This document shows positions 8,212 to 18,300 of a DNA stretch of 64,000 nucleotides, in pieces. Every line of letters starts with the position of its first letter. Position 1 is the stretch's first letter. The notes beneath the pieces were generated by a model. The model did no database searches. It was not told the DNA's origin and saw nothing but the letters and a program-made list of their open reading frames with translations. The DNA lies in assembly GCF_015355625.1 (NCBI RefSeq), contig NZ_JACLAF010000013.1:1-64000 (forward strand), read 5' to 3'. The DNA comes from Tamlana sp. I1. Lineage in GTDB: Bacteria; Bacteroidota; Bacteroidia; Flavobacteriales; Flavobacteriaceae. Position numbers and translations under genes: made by a program.

Positions 8212-9357
8212 ATGAAAAAACCATTAGAAGGCATCTTAGTTGTAGACTTTAGTCAGTATTTATCTGGCCCTTCAGCGAGTTTAAGATTGGCTGATTTAGG
8301 TGCTAGAGTCATTAAAATTGAAAAACCCGAAACGGGAGATTTAGGTCGTGGTTTGTATTTTTCAAATGTGGTGATGAACGGCGCTTCATCGATGTTTCAT
8401 GCCATCAACAGAAATAAACAAAGTTATGCGGCCAATATGAAAGCGACCGATGAACGTGAAAAAGTCTATCAATTAATCAGCAAGGCCGATGTTTTAATTC
8501 ATAATTTCAGACCAGGCGTTGTAGATAAACTAGGCATTGATTTCGAAACCATAAAATCTATTAATCCTAAAATCGTTTATGCTGAATTATCAGGTTATGG
8601 CAAAGAAGGCATTTGGAAAGATAAACCAGGACTGGATTTATTATTGCAATCGCTTTCAGGATTAACACAGCTAAATGGAAACGATGGCGCAGGCCCTATC
8701 CCTATTGGTTTGGCTGTAGTTGATATTTTATCTGGTGCCCATTTAGCACAAGGTATTTTAGCCTGTTTGTACAGAAAAGAAACCACGGGTGAAGGCGGTC
8801 ACGTGGAAGTAAGCATGCTTGAATCGGCTTTAGAATACCAGTTTGAATCCATTACCTGTTATTTTAGAGACGGCGGGCAACCAACCATCCGACCAAAAAG
8901 CAATTCCGCACATGCCTATTTAGGCGCACCTTACGGGGTTTACGCGACTAAAAATGGCGCTATGGCGTTGGCCATGGGATCTATTCCTTTTATTGGCGGT
9001 TTAATAGGTTGTGAAGCTTTATCAAAATATGAAACGCCCGAAAGTTGGTTTAATCAAAGGGATGAGATTAAAGACATCCTTGCCAAACACCTAGCTACGA
9101 AAGACACGAAAACGTGGTTAGCCGTTTTAGAGCCTGCCGATATTTGGTGTGCCGAAATCATGGATTGGAAAACACTCATGGATCAAGACGCCTTTAAAAT
9201 TTTAGAGATGATTCAGGAAGTTAACATGGCTGACGGCTACACCTACAAAACGACACGTTGCCCGATTCAAATTAATGGTGCCTGGTTAACCTCGGAAATT
9301 GGCAGTCCCGTTTTAGGCGAACACAATGAGAAAATCAATACAGAACTAACATCGTAA
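8212..9357 (+). CDS. CaiB/BaiF-type (class III) CoA-transferase, second of a tandem pair
   Basis: 381 residues, the same length as the preceding gene and clearly its paralogue (shared RNKQSYAAN, HNFRPGV, GYG, TTRCPI). The catalytic aspartate is Asp171 in AVVDILSG. Both copies keep the active-site Asp, so this is not a decayed duplicate. The start ATG lies 2 bases after the upstream stop, which implies translational coupling. The pair is followed by a crotonase and an aldehyde dehydrogenase, so the CoA ester made here probably goes to hydration/dehydration. Substrate unknown. Confidence 0.88.
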   Translation: MKKPLEGILVVDFSQYLSGPSASLRLADLGARVIKIEKPETGDLGRGLYFSNVVMNGASSMFHAINRNKQSYAANMKATDEREKVYQLISKADVLIHNFRPGVVDKLGIDFETIKSINPKIVYAELSGYGKEGIWKDKPGLDLLLQSLSGLTQLNGNDGAGPIPIGLAVVDILSGAHLAQGILACLYRKETTGEGGHVEVSMLESALEYQFESITCYFRDGGQPTIRPKSNSAHAYLGAPYGVYATKNGAMALAMGSIPFIGGLIGCEALSKYETPESWFNQRDEIKDILAKHLATKDTKTWLAVLEPADIWCAEIMDWKTLMDQDAFKILEMIQEVNMADGYTYKTTRCPIQINGAWLTSEIGSPVLGEHNEKINTELTS

Positions 9358-9369
9358 TAACAGAATTTT

Positions 9370-10152
9370 ATGAGTGATTTATCAACCAACATACTAGTCA
9401 AAAAAGCAGCAGGCGTTGCTACCATTAGCTTAAACAGGCCTAAAGCGAATAGTTATTACAAAGACTTTTTAGAATTAATTAGTCAAGCTGTAAAAGAAGC
9501 TAGCGCAGACGATGCTATCAAAGTTATTTTAATCAATAGCACTTCCGAAAAGTTTTTCTGCGCTGGAGCTGATATTAAAATCTTCAGTAGCAATACCACC
9601 GAGCAAAATGCCGAAATGGTAAAAGCGGCTCGCGAAGTTTCCGAAGCCATTACCTCAAGCAGTAAAATTGTTATTGCAGCCGTTAGCGGTCATGTTTTAG
9701 GCGGCGGATTAGAAATGATTATGGCTTGCGACATCCGTCTTGCTTCCGAAGGCAACTATTTAATTGGCTTACCCGAAGTGAAATTAGGCTTAATGCCTGG
9801 AAACGGCGGCACACCAAGACTCATCGATTTAATTGGAGCGAGCCGAGCCATGGAATTGTTGGTAACGGGAAATAACATATCACCACAAAAAGCTTATGAT
9901 TATGGCCTATTTAATCAATTATTCCCTGCCGATGCCTTTGAATTAAGCGTAACGCATTATGTAAATGAATTAGCTCAAGGCGCAGGACAAGCCATGGCGG
10001 CCATTAAACATTATGTGCAAAAACATAAAGGCATGAACTTACAAGAATCGTTAGATTACGAAACCACATCGGTTAACGCCTTGTACGATACGCATGATGC
10101 CAAAGAAGGTTTTTTAGCCTTTGTAGAAAAGCGTACACCAAAATTTAATTAA
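9370..10152 (+). CDS. enoyl-CoA hydratase/isomerase (crotonase) family protein
   Basis: A 260-residue soluble crotonase-fold enzyme. The oxyanion-hole segments are FCAGADIK (63-70) and HVLGGGLEM (108-116). Both acid/base glutamates of true hydratases are present, Glu115 in GGGLEM and Glu136 in LPEVKLGLMPGNGG, so hydration or dehydration of a CoA ester is plausible rather than only isomerisation. It lies 12 bases after the second CoA-transferase and 19 before the aldehyde dehydrogenase in the same operon. This supports a short pathway in which an acid is made into a CoA ester and then hydrated or dehydrated. Confidence 0.87.
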   Translation: MSDLSTNILVKKAAGVATISLNRPKANSYYKDFLELISQAVKEASADDAIKVILINSTSEKFFCAGADIKIFSSNTTEQNAEMVKAAREVSEAITSSSKIVIAAVSGHVLGGGLEMIMACDIRLASEGNYLIGLPEVKLGLMPGNGGTPRLIDLIGASRAMELLVTGNNISPQKAYDYGLFNQLFPADAFELSVTHYVNELAQGAGQAMAAIKHYVQKHKGMNLQESLDYETTSVNALYDTHDAKEGFLAFVEKRTPKFN

Positions 10153-10171
10153 CTAATAAAACATACTAATA

Positions 10172-11623
10172 ATGGCAAAAGAAATTAAACATTACCCCTG
10201 TTTCATCAATGGTGAGTGGTTAGATTCCTCAAAAAGAGCACTTATTGAAGTAGAAAACCCAGCAAACAATGACGTTTTTGCAACGGTTACCGCATGTACC
10301 AAAGAAGACGTGCAATATGCCTTAGAAACCTCAGAAAAAGCGCAATTTGGATGGCATTTAACACCTGCTCAAACGAGAGCCAATTACATTTATGCCATTT
10401 GTGATCGTTTGAAAGCAGAACGGGAACATTTCGCCAAATTATTAGTTATGGAGCAAGGAAAAACTTATGCTGAAGCACTTGGTGAAGTTGATGACACGAT
10501 TCGATATATGACCTATTCCGCGGAAGCGGGACGACGTATTCAAGGGGCTATTTTTCCAACTGAAAATGCTAACGAGCGTTTGGAAATCCATAAAGTTCCT
10601 TATGGCGTTACCGTGGCGTTGTGTGCCTTTAATTATCCTTTAGCTTTAATCGGACGAAAATTGGGTCCGGCTTTGGTTACAGGAAATACCATTATTTTAA
10701 AACCACATGAGTTAACACCTGTTACCGCTTCAGAATTTTGCCGATTGGTAGAAGACGCAGGCCTTCCTAAAGGCGTTGTTAATATGGTAGCGACACAAAA
10801 TGCACAAACCGCTTCTTTATTAGTTGAAAGTCCGATTACCAAATTAATCAGTTTAACCGGAAGCACCAATGCGGGACGCGCCATGTATCGCGCTGCTGCG
10901 GATAACATTACAGGTTTAATCTTAGAACTAGGTGGTAAAGCCCCATTTATTGTTTTAGATGATGCGGATATCGATAAGGCTGTTGAAGCTGCTGCCATTT
11001 CTAGATATGCCAACTGCGGACAAGTATGTATTTGCAATGAAATGGTGATGGTTGACGAAAAAATAGCTGATGAATTCACCGAAAAACTCATTAAACGTGT
11101 AGCACAAATTAAAACGGGTAACCCTTTTGATGCATCGGTAAATATGGGTCCCAATGTAAGCTCGCAAGGTTTAGCCCGTGTGCAAGATTTAGTAAATCAA
11201 GATATTGCCAATGGTGCCGAACTGGTTATGGGAGGCGGCCGACCAAATGGTGCTGAATTTGAAAAAGGCAATTGGTTTGCTCCAACCATTCTTACCAATG
11301 TTAAAAACGGCGATGCCACAACAAAACACGAATTATTCGCGCCTGTCCTGCCCATCATTAAAGTAAATGGTTTTGATGAAGCTATGGCTTATTCGAATGC
11401 CAGAGAAGAAGGTTTATCGGCATACTTATTTACCAATAACTATAAGATTCATCAAAAGGCCATTGATCAATTACAGGTGGGAACAATTTTCATCAACAAA
11501 CAAATTGTTGGCTATATTCAAGGCTATCATTCGGGGCATAAAACCTCGGGAATTGGTGGCGAAGATGGTATTTATGGTATAGAACATCATTTACAAAAAC
11601 GCACGGTTTATTTGGAGTATTAA
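10172..11623 (+). CDS. NAD(P)-dependent aldehyde dehydrogenase, AldA (lactaldehyde/glycolaldehyde)-like
   Basis: A 483-residue cytoplasmic dehydrogenase of normal ALDH length. Key residues are visible: Asn154 (AFNYP), Glu252 (LELGGKAP) and the nucleophile Cys286 (CGQVCIC). The C-terminal part ([19 protein letters not shown], then [10 protein letters not shown]) is close to E. coli AldA, which oxidises L-lactaldehyde and glycolaldehyde. In agar-degrading bacteria a related ALDH oxidises 3,6-anhydro-L-galactose, so that role is an alternative given the agarase nearby, although no cycloisomerase gene is visible here. It is the last gene of the operon; a strong terminator follows. Confidence 0.88.
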   Translation: MAKEIKHYPCFINGEWLDSSKRALIEVENPANNDVFATVTACTKEDVQYALETSEKAQFGWHLTPAQTRANYIYAICDRLKAEREHFAKLLVMEQGKTYAEALGEVDDTIRYMTYSAEAGRRIQGAIFPTENANERLEIHKVPYGVTVALCAFNYPLALIGRKLGPALVTGNTIILKPHELTPVTASEFCRLVEDAGLPKGVVNMVATQNAQTASLLVESPITKLISLTGSTNAGRAMYRAAADNITGLILELGGKAPFIVLDDADIDKAVEAAAISRYANCGQVCICNEMVMVDEKIADEFTEKLIKRVAQIKTGNPFDASVNMGPNVSSQGLARVQDLVNQDIANGAELVMGGGRPNGAEFEKGNWFAPTILTNVKNGDATTKHELFAPVLPIIKVNGFDEAMAYSNAREEGLSAYLFTNNYKIHQKAIDQLQVGTIFINKQIVGYIQGYHSGHKTSGIGGEDGIYGIEHHLQKRTVYLEY

Positions 11624-11661
11624 AACCGTTTTCAATACCTCACGCTGAGAAATATAATTCA

Positions 11662-11701
11662 ATAAAAAACCTTATAGCATTTGTTACTATAAGGTTTTTT
11701 T
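11662..11701. terminator. strong rho-independent terminator at convergent gene ends
   Basis: AAAAAACCTTATAG pairs with CTATAAGGTTTTTT around a short loop, with A- and T-runs on either side, so it can work in both directions. It closes the CoA operon and may also stop the opposing lipoprotein gene. Confidence 0.85.
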
Positions 11702-11780
11702 ATTGACCTGCAAAAGTCACTCAAAACTTTTAGCAAGGCAAAAACATTAAAAACAAAAGCGCGTTTTTGCTCTGAAACTT

Positions 11781-14700
11781 TTATGGTTTAATATTTAAAG
11801 GATAAACCTGATCATTATACATGATGCCATCGCTGGATGTAAAGGTTGCACGCAACATATAGAATTGACCTTCTGGCAAATCTTTTGTTGGTGTTAAACC
11901 TTTAAGAGAAAAGGTTTTCACAGCTTTACCAGACACTTTGTTAAGTGCAGTTTCATCAACCAAAACCACGTCTTTAATAGGCACCCATTCATTTTTAAAA
12001 TGACGCAACCATAAACGCACACCACCTTCATCGGCATTTATAACTTTTTGTCCAGACCCCGCGTAATATTCGGCTTCAACAGTAATGTTATCTCCGACAT
12101 TAAAGCTGTTGAATTTTTCTTTATTCAAAAGCTTAATAAAAGGTTTCACAAAAGGCTCAACCTTTATCATAGTATGAGCACTAACTTTAGGGTTTTCAGC
12201 CGAAGCTACAGTAATTTTAGTTTTGCCTGCTTTTAGAGCCTTTACCTTTCCTAAGTCATCAACTGTAGCTACTTCAGGATGACTACTTTCCCAAACTAAA
12301 TTTTGATTATCGGCGTATTTCGGATTTAATGTTGTTTCCAATTGCAAGGATTCATTCTCAAACAAAGTAACCTGCGCTTCAGATAAAACAATCGTTTCAA
12401 TAGGCTGCGCATACCAATCGACAATACTTATTTCTTTTGAAGCCTTTAAACCATTAGCCACACTAGTTGCTGTAATTGTCGTTTTCTCACCGATGTTCCC
12501 AACGGCTTCAACTACGCCATCTGTACCAACTTTTAAAACCTCCGGATTACTAGAAGCCCATTGCACCTCTTGATCGGCGTTTTTAGGTGAAGCTTTTATT
12601 ATTAATGGCATGGAAGTGCCTTTTCTTATTTCCGAAACGTCATCAGTTATAACCACCCCTTCTGGATCTAGTTTATTGGTATCGATTATGGCATTAGCCG
12701 CCTTATTATTGAACACAACCGTTTCGCCATTTCGCCATCTTACGGTTACGCTTTCTATTTTAGTTTCAGTCCCTAAACCAAAATGTACCATATTTAATAA
12801 ACTTTGAGAAAACACTTCGCCTGCCGAGCCTACGCGTTTACGGTATTCGTGATTTGCAGTCTTTACAATAACCTCAGCAGAAATGGCATCGATATTCGAT
12901 TTTGGCGCATAACCAACACGTACTAAAGCATAATTACCGCTACCCGGATTTTTATTCGCATACAAATACCACATACCGCCTTCACTACCATTTAGCAGGT
13001 CTAAACCACCATCTAAATCGAAGTCGAAAGCCTGTCCCATATCGCCATTTCCAGCATCACCAATAGCATTGGCGCCGTGCATGGTAACGGTTTCAAAAGC
13101 GCCATTCCCTGTGTTTAGCAACATATAATCGGAAGTTCTAGACCCAATAAAGCCCCAACGGTACACAAATATATCTTGGTAACTATCGTTGTTAAAATCT
13201 CCCACAGTAACCCCTAAAGAATTCCCTCCGGGCTGGATGTTATAAGCTTCAGAAACATCTGTAAACACCCCATTATCATTCCTAAGTAAAATATCCTGAA
13301 CATTTCTATTTTGAGGTACAAATTCGGGCATTACAGCTTCTACACCAGACAAACTAAATCGATACGACCAGAATAAATCGCCATTTCTAACCAAAGCTGC
13401 TTTCCATTTGTTATCGCCTATGGCTCCAATATAAAAACCATCAGCCGAAATATCTTTTGGCCAACCTTGAGCCGTTTTGCTATCAATTTCGAAATCTTGA
13501 CCCGAAGGTATTAGAGCTTCTTTTTTGTTTTCACCTAAAAAAATAGGATAGGTTTTTCCTCTATAATCGCCTTGCGCTAAGTAATAGTAGTTGTGAAGTT
13601 TAATTTTGTTGTCGCCAATAAACTCAAAAGCATCAACGCCTTTATAACCTCTGGTTTTAAGTGCCATTTCTTTATTTACAGGATCGCTGTCTAACGAGGG
13701 TGTTTCACCTTTTCCGCCTTCAAATTCTAGTCCGCGAGCTAAATACAAATCTAAATCGCCATCATTATCGATATCTACATCTGCAAGCGCCATAATTTGT
13801 TTGTATTCAGGAAGATCCTTTAGCATTTTAGCAGTAACCTCTGTAAAGGTGAAATCGCCATTACCTTTCCAAATAGACAATGGGCCGTATAAAATGATAT
13901 CATCAATGTGATCGCCATTAATATCGGTTATTAAAGCGCGCGAAGGATGTGCATCTTGAATTCCAGGCACATCTTTAAACTTAAAAGTACCATCGCCTAA
14001 ATTTTCATAATAGAAATGCTGTGGTTTTTCCTTTTTTAAGCCTTCTTCATTCACCAACATTAAATCTAAATCGCCATCCAAATCGTAATCTGACCAACGT
14101 GCACCTCTACCCCTAGCGCCACGGGTAATACCAACATCGCCTGTAAATCGAATAAAATTGGAATAATCATTTTTATAATAATTGGCAATGGAAGGATTTG
14201 CTCCATTCCCTCCACCTTGGGTAACGACTAAATCTAAATCGCCATCATTATCATAATCTCCAAGCGCAGTACCATGCAAATCGTGCATGTACCAACGGGC
14301 GAGATTTTGACTGTGTTTTGTTACTGTGCCATCGCCATTATTCCAATACAGTTTACTTGATTCTTGGTTGTGGTTGTTCACAATAAAATCGTAATAACCA
14401 TCTTGGTTAATATCTGCTATGGAAGGTCCGCCATATTTTATAGAATTCACACGATCTAATCCTGCTGCTTCACTGATGTCTGTAAACTTAGGAATCTCAA
14501 GGTTTCCAGCATCCTCTACAGTTATTTTATGAATGGTCATTTCGGCATCTCTAACCGAAAGTTTGAAATTTACGTCTCCCAATTCTTTAAATCCGATTAC
14601 AGCATTTACTTTTTGACGCCCAGTTTTTGAAACATCTAAATTGTCTAAAAGCAATGCCCCATCAGCAAATAAACTCAGGCTACCATAGGATTTATTATTA

Positions 14701-14912
14701 GTTAAATCGATAGTGATTTTTTTAACCTTACTCCCTTTAATTTCAGCATTAAAATTAAGTGGCTTTAAACTTTCTACAGGACTAGAATTACCGAGTATTT
14801 CATTAGTATTTGATTCCACCTTTACACAAGATTGAACCATTATAATGATATAAAGGCATAGGAATTTTAGAATTGTTTTACTTTTAGAATAATAAATTTT
14901 TTGTTGCATCAT
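11781..14912 (-). CDS. FG-GAP/VCBS-repeat surface lipoprotein with UnbV and two Big2 domains
   Basis: A 1043-residue lipoprotein (hydrophobic segment ending IIIMVQSC, Cys29). After an N-terminal beta region come many FG-GAP/VCBS repeats (about 140-700) with calcium-binding signatures such as DYDNDGDLDL, DYDLDGDLDL and DINGDHIDD, forming a predicted beta-propeller. An ASPIC/UnbV segment follows (VHFGLGTETKIESVTVRWRNG, about 720-745). Two Big2 immunoglobulin-like domains follow (IRKGTSMPLI ... VQWASSNPEVLKV; LFENESLQLE ... LVWESSHPEVATV), then a C-terminal beta domain. Such proteins are typically anchored at the cell surface and bind glycans or other surfaces; no catalytic motif is seen. The 15046-15070 motif it shares with the beta-agarase suggests co-expression. 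Confidence 0.8.
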   Translation of the reverse strand: MMQQKIYYSKSKTILKFLCLYIIIMVQSCVKVESNTNEILGNSSPVESLKPLNFNAEIKGSKVKKITIDLTNNKSYGSLSLFADGALLLDNLDVSKTGRQKVNAVIGFKELGDVNFKLSVRDAEMTIHKITVEDAGNLEIPKFTDISEAAGLDRVNSIKYGGPSIADINQDGYYDFIVNNHNQESSKLYWNNGDGTVTKHSQNLARWYMHDLHGTALGDYDNDGDLDLVVTQGGGNGANPSIANYYKNDYSNFIRFTGDVGITRGARGRGARWSDYDLDGDLDLMLVNEEGLKKEKPQHFYYENLGDGTFKFKDVPGIQDAHPSRALITDINGDHIDDIILYGPLSIWKGNGDFTFTEVTAKMLKDLPEYKQIMALADVDIDNDGDLDLYLARGLEFEGGKGETPSLDSDPVNKEMALKTRGYKGVDAFEFIGDNKIKLHNYYYLAQGDYRGKTYPIFLGENKKEALIPSGQDFEIDSKTAQGWPKDISADGFYIGAIGDNKWKAALVRNGDLFWSYRFSLSGVEAVMPEFVPQNRNVQDILLRNDNGVFTDVSEAYNIQPGGNSLGVTVGDFNNDSYQDIFVYRWGFIGSRTSDYMLLNTGNGAFETVTMHGANAIGDAGNGDMGQAFDFDLDGGLDLLNGSEGGMWYLYANKNPGSGNYALVRVGYAPKSNIDAISAEVIVKTANHEYRKRVGSAGEVFSQSLLNMVHFGLGTETKIESVTVRWRNGETVVFNNKAANAIIDTNKLDPEGVVITDDVSEIRKGTSMPLIIKASPKNADQEVQWASSNPEVLKVGTDGVVEAVGNIGEKTTITATSVANGLKASKEISIVDWYAQPIETIVLSEAQVTLFENESLQLETTLNPKYADNQNLVWESSHPEVATVDDLGKVKALKAGKTKITVASAENPKVSAHTMIKVEPFVKPFIKLLNKEKFNSFNVGDNITVEAEYYAGSGQKVINADEGGVRLWLRHFKNEWVPIKDVVLVDETALNKVSGKAVKTFSLKGLTPTKDLPEGQFYMLRATFTSSDGIMYNDQVYPLNIKP

Positions 14913-15325
14913 ATTTAGAGTGTTTGGTAAAATCTATTCAAAAGAAGAAAAATATTGGAGTGGTATTTTTCTTGTGATTCAATAGTTTTTTTTCTGTTTA
15001 ATTGAATTTATAAACTTGATGAAAAAACAGAAGCAAACAAGAAATCTTGACTAGACAATAACTATACAGGCCTTTAAAAACAGATATAAAATCCAATACG
15101 AAAAATAAAAACTGTTTAAAATAATGCGAAAGCGAACCAATATTTGCTCAAATAAAAAGCTTTAAACGATTAATTATAGCCTGACTTCTTTTAACAAAAT
15201 CATCAATCTGCTAAAAGTTATGTATATTACTTAACCGTTTAAAATCTAAAACAATAGGAAAGTTAGATTCAATTCTATAATTTTAAATTGAGTTATTTTT
15301 TTTAAAATTACCTACTTATGAACTT
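14913..15325. other. divergent promoter region between the lipoprotein and the hybrid regulator
   Basis: 413 noncoding bases, strongly AT-rich, holding the start signals of both neighbours. The only clear element is the motif at 15046-15070. No reading frame here looks real. Confidence 0.7.
15046..15070 (-). promoter_or_regulatory. candidate operator before the FG-GAP lipoprotein, shared with the beta-agarase
   Basis: Read on the minus strand it contains TAGTTATTGTCTAGTC and matches the agarase upstream motif (846-870) at 23 of 25 bases, in the same orientation relative to its gene. It lies 133 bases upstream of the ATG. No other copy was noticed in the window. Confidence 0.5.
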
Positions 15326-18300
15326 ATGAGAAGAACATTTATTTTTTGTTTTTTATTAATATCCTTCACTATTTGGTCGCAAGAGCCAAACCAAGAGTTC
15401 CATTTTTTTAACATAAAAGAAGGCATACCTAAAGTAGGCATTTCAAATATTATTCAAGATCATTATGGTTTTATATGGATAAGCACCACCGGAACGGGCC
15501 TCTATAAATTTGATGGCATTGACTATATAAACTACAAACACAAATTAAACGACTCAACCTCGTTAAGTAGTAGCCGAATACAGCACTCTTTTATTGATAG
15601 CAAAAACAGACTTTGGTTTGGCACCGAAAACGGATTAAACTTATACCATAGAGATTTAGACCAGTTTAACCGAATTGTTCTAGACAGCACAAATATTAAT
15701 AATGAATTTATTTTAACTATTGAAGAAGACGAAACTGGCAACATTTTAATAGGAACAAATAACCTAGGAATGTTTAAAATTAATACAGAGACGTTAAAAG
15801 TTGATAAAATCTCAAACTCTACTTTTAGTGAAGATGGTACTCCATTAAATATTAACAGTATAAAGCATTCCAAGCAAGGAAAAACCTTTGTAGGCACAAA
15901 TTTAGGACTGAAAGAGCTAGACTTAATTAATAACAAGCTTATTCATACCAGATTACTTTCAAACAATAAAAATACATTTAACACCTCTATTGAAAGGCTC
16001 TTCTTGGATAGCGAACGTAATTTATGGATTGGTTCTAAAACCAATGAAGGGGTTTACAAATGCAAACTAAGCAACGACAGCAACAACCATATTATTGATG
16101 TGACCCATTTTAATTTCACGTCCAAAAAAATTATGGATTTTGATGAGCTAGCGGATGGCACCATAATTATTGGAACCGAAAACGATGGCCTCTTTCACAT
16201 TCAAGATAATGGACAAATCATAAAAAATTATCGCGCTAACAAATCCGAAGAAAATAGCATCCTTCACAATTCTATTTGGACGCTTTTTATTGATGACAGA
16301 GACCGACTCTGGTTAGGCTATTACAACAGTGGCGTAGCGGTAAGCGATAATCTTTATAACAAATTCATGAACATTAAAAGCCTGCCGAATAATGATAACT
16401 CATTAAAAATAGGCTCGGTTATGGGGATGATTAAAGAAAACACAAACAAACTCTGGGTTGCAACCGATGGTGGCGGCATTGATATTTACAATACTAAAAC
16501 AGCAAAAATAACCCACATAAACAGTATTGATAACAAGATTTATTCGGGATTAACATCGGATTATATTGAAACCATTTTTAAGGATTCCCATCAAAACATC
16601 TGGGCAGGTAGCTGGGATAGCGGTTTATTTTTTCTAAAAAAAGGCGACAAAAAATTTAAAAACTACTCCATAGAAAACACTTCGGGAGCATTAGCCTCTA
16701 ATACCATAATGAGTTTATCTGAAGATTCGAACGGCATCATCTGGATTGGCACTTATTTTCAAGGGCTTCATGCCTTCAACCCTAAAACAAAAGCTTTTAA
16801 ACAATATAATACGGAAACACTTGCTAGATTAGACATTACTAAGGTTTTAGTCGATTCTGAAGATTACATTTGGATAGGTACACCCCATGGGTTATTCAAA
16901 GTAAAAAAACAAAAAGACGAAAGTATTAAAGTCACTTCGTTTACATACGAAATGACAAAAGCCTACAACAATCCATCAAATGCTAATTATATTCTATCCA
17001 TTTATGAATCTACAAATAAAGACATTTGGATAGGTACAAGGGGCGCTGGTTTATGCAGATACAATAAAGCAACAAACACATTTACTTGGTTCAATAAATC
17101 TAACGGTTTAATGGAGGAAAATGTCGCTTCCATAATTGAAGACCATAGCAACCTATGGATAAGTGGTAATTCTGGGCTAACTAAATTTAATTTAGAAACC
17201 ATGAAATTTACCAATTACACTTCTAATGATGGCTTAGTTTCGAACGATTATAATTTTGATTCGGTTCTAAAAGATGATGATGGTATTATCTATTTTGGAA
17301 ACTTAAAAGGGGTCGATTTTTTTAACCCCAAGCATGTAAACACAAACACCAATCCGCCTTCCTTACGTTTAACAGAGTTAAAATTATTCAACAAAAAAGT
17401 AATCCCTGGAACTCATAATGCGCCTTTAAACAAAGTTATTTCAGAAACTGATCATATCACTTTAAACGATAACCAAACCGTATTTACAATAGAATACACA
17501 GGCATTAATTACACCAGACCCGAAAAAAACAATTATGCCTACTATCTGGAAGGTTATGAAAACACCTGGAATTATGTTGACCAACAACGCAGTGCCACCT
17601 ATACTAATTTAGATCATGGCGATTACACATTCAAGCTCATGGCTTCTAATAATGATGGCGTTTGGAACCAAAAACCTTTAGAATTAAAAATATCTATATT
17701 ACCACCTTGGTGGAAAACAAAATGGGCGCTTTTTTCATATTTAACGCTGTTTTTCGTTGGAATTTATATTTTAAATCGCTTAACACTAAACAGAATTAAA
17801 GAAAAGGAATTGCTTCGTGTGGAGCGTTTAAGTCAAAATCAAAATGATGAATTAAATCAAAAGAAAATTCAATTCTTCACAAACATTTCGCATGAATTTA
17901 GAACACCGCTAACATTAATTATAAATCCGCTTAAAGATATTATAAACGACAGCGACCTTAATTTACCTCAAAAAATAAAAAACAAACACGCTATTATTTA
18001 TAAGAATACCGACAAGCTTTATAGGTTAATTAATGAATTAATGGACTTAAGAAAACTTGAAGTCAACAAAATGAATGTTAGAGCTCAAAAAATAAATTTA
18101 ATTGATTTCACTAAAAATATTGCAGAATACTTTCAAGAAGAAGCTACAAGGAAAAACATTTATTTAAGCGTAGACGCCGATGTGCCCGATTTAAGCGTTT
18201 GGGCAGATGCCAAAATGCTTGATAAAATTCTTTTCAACTTATTATCAAACGCCATTAAAATAACCCCAGAAGGCGGTACCATAGCTATTGAATTATCCGC

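Noticed and set aside
10633-11154. 173-residue antisense frame inside the aldehyde dehydrogenase gene
   Set aside because: The sense strand encodes a complete ALDH with all catalytic residues; the antisense frame has no family features.
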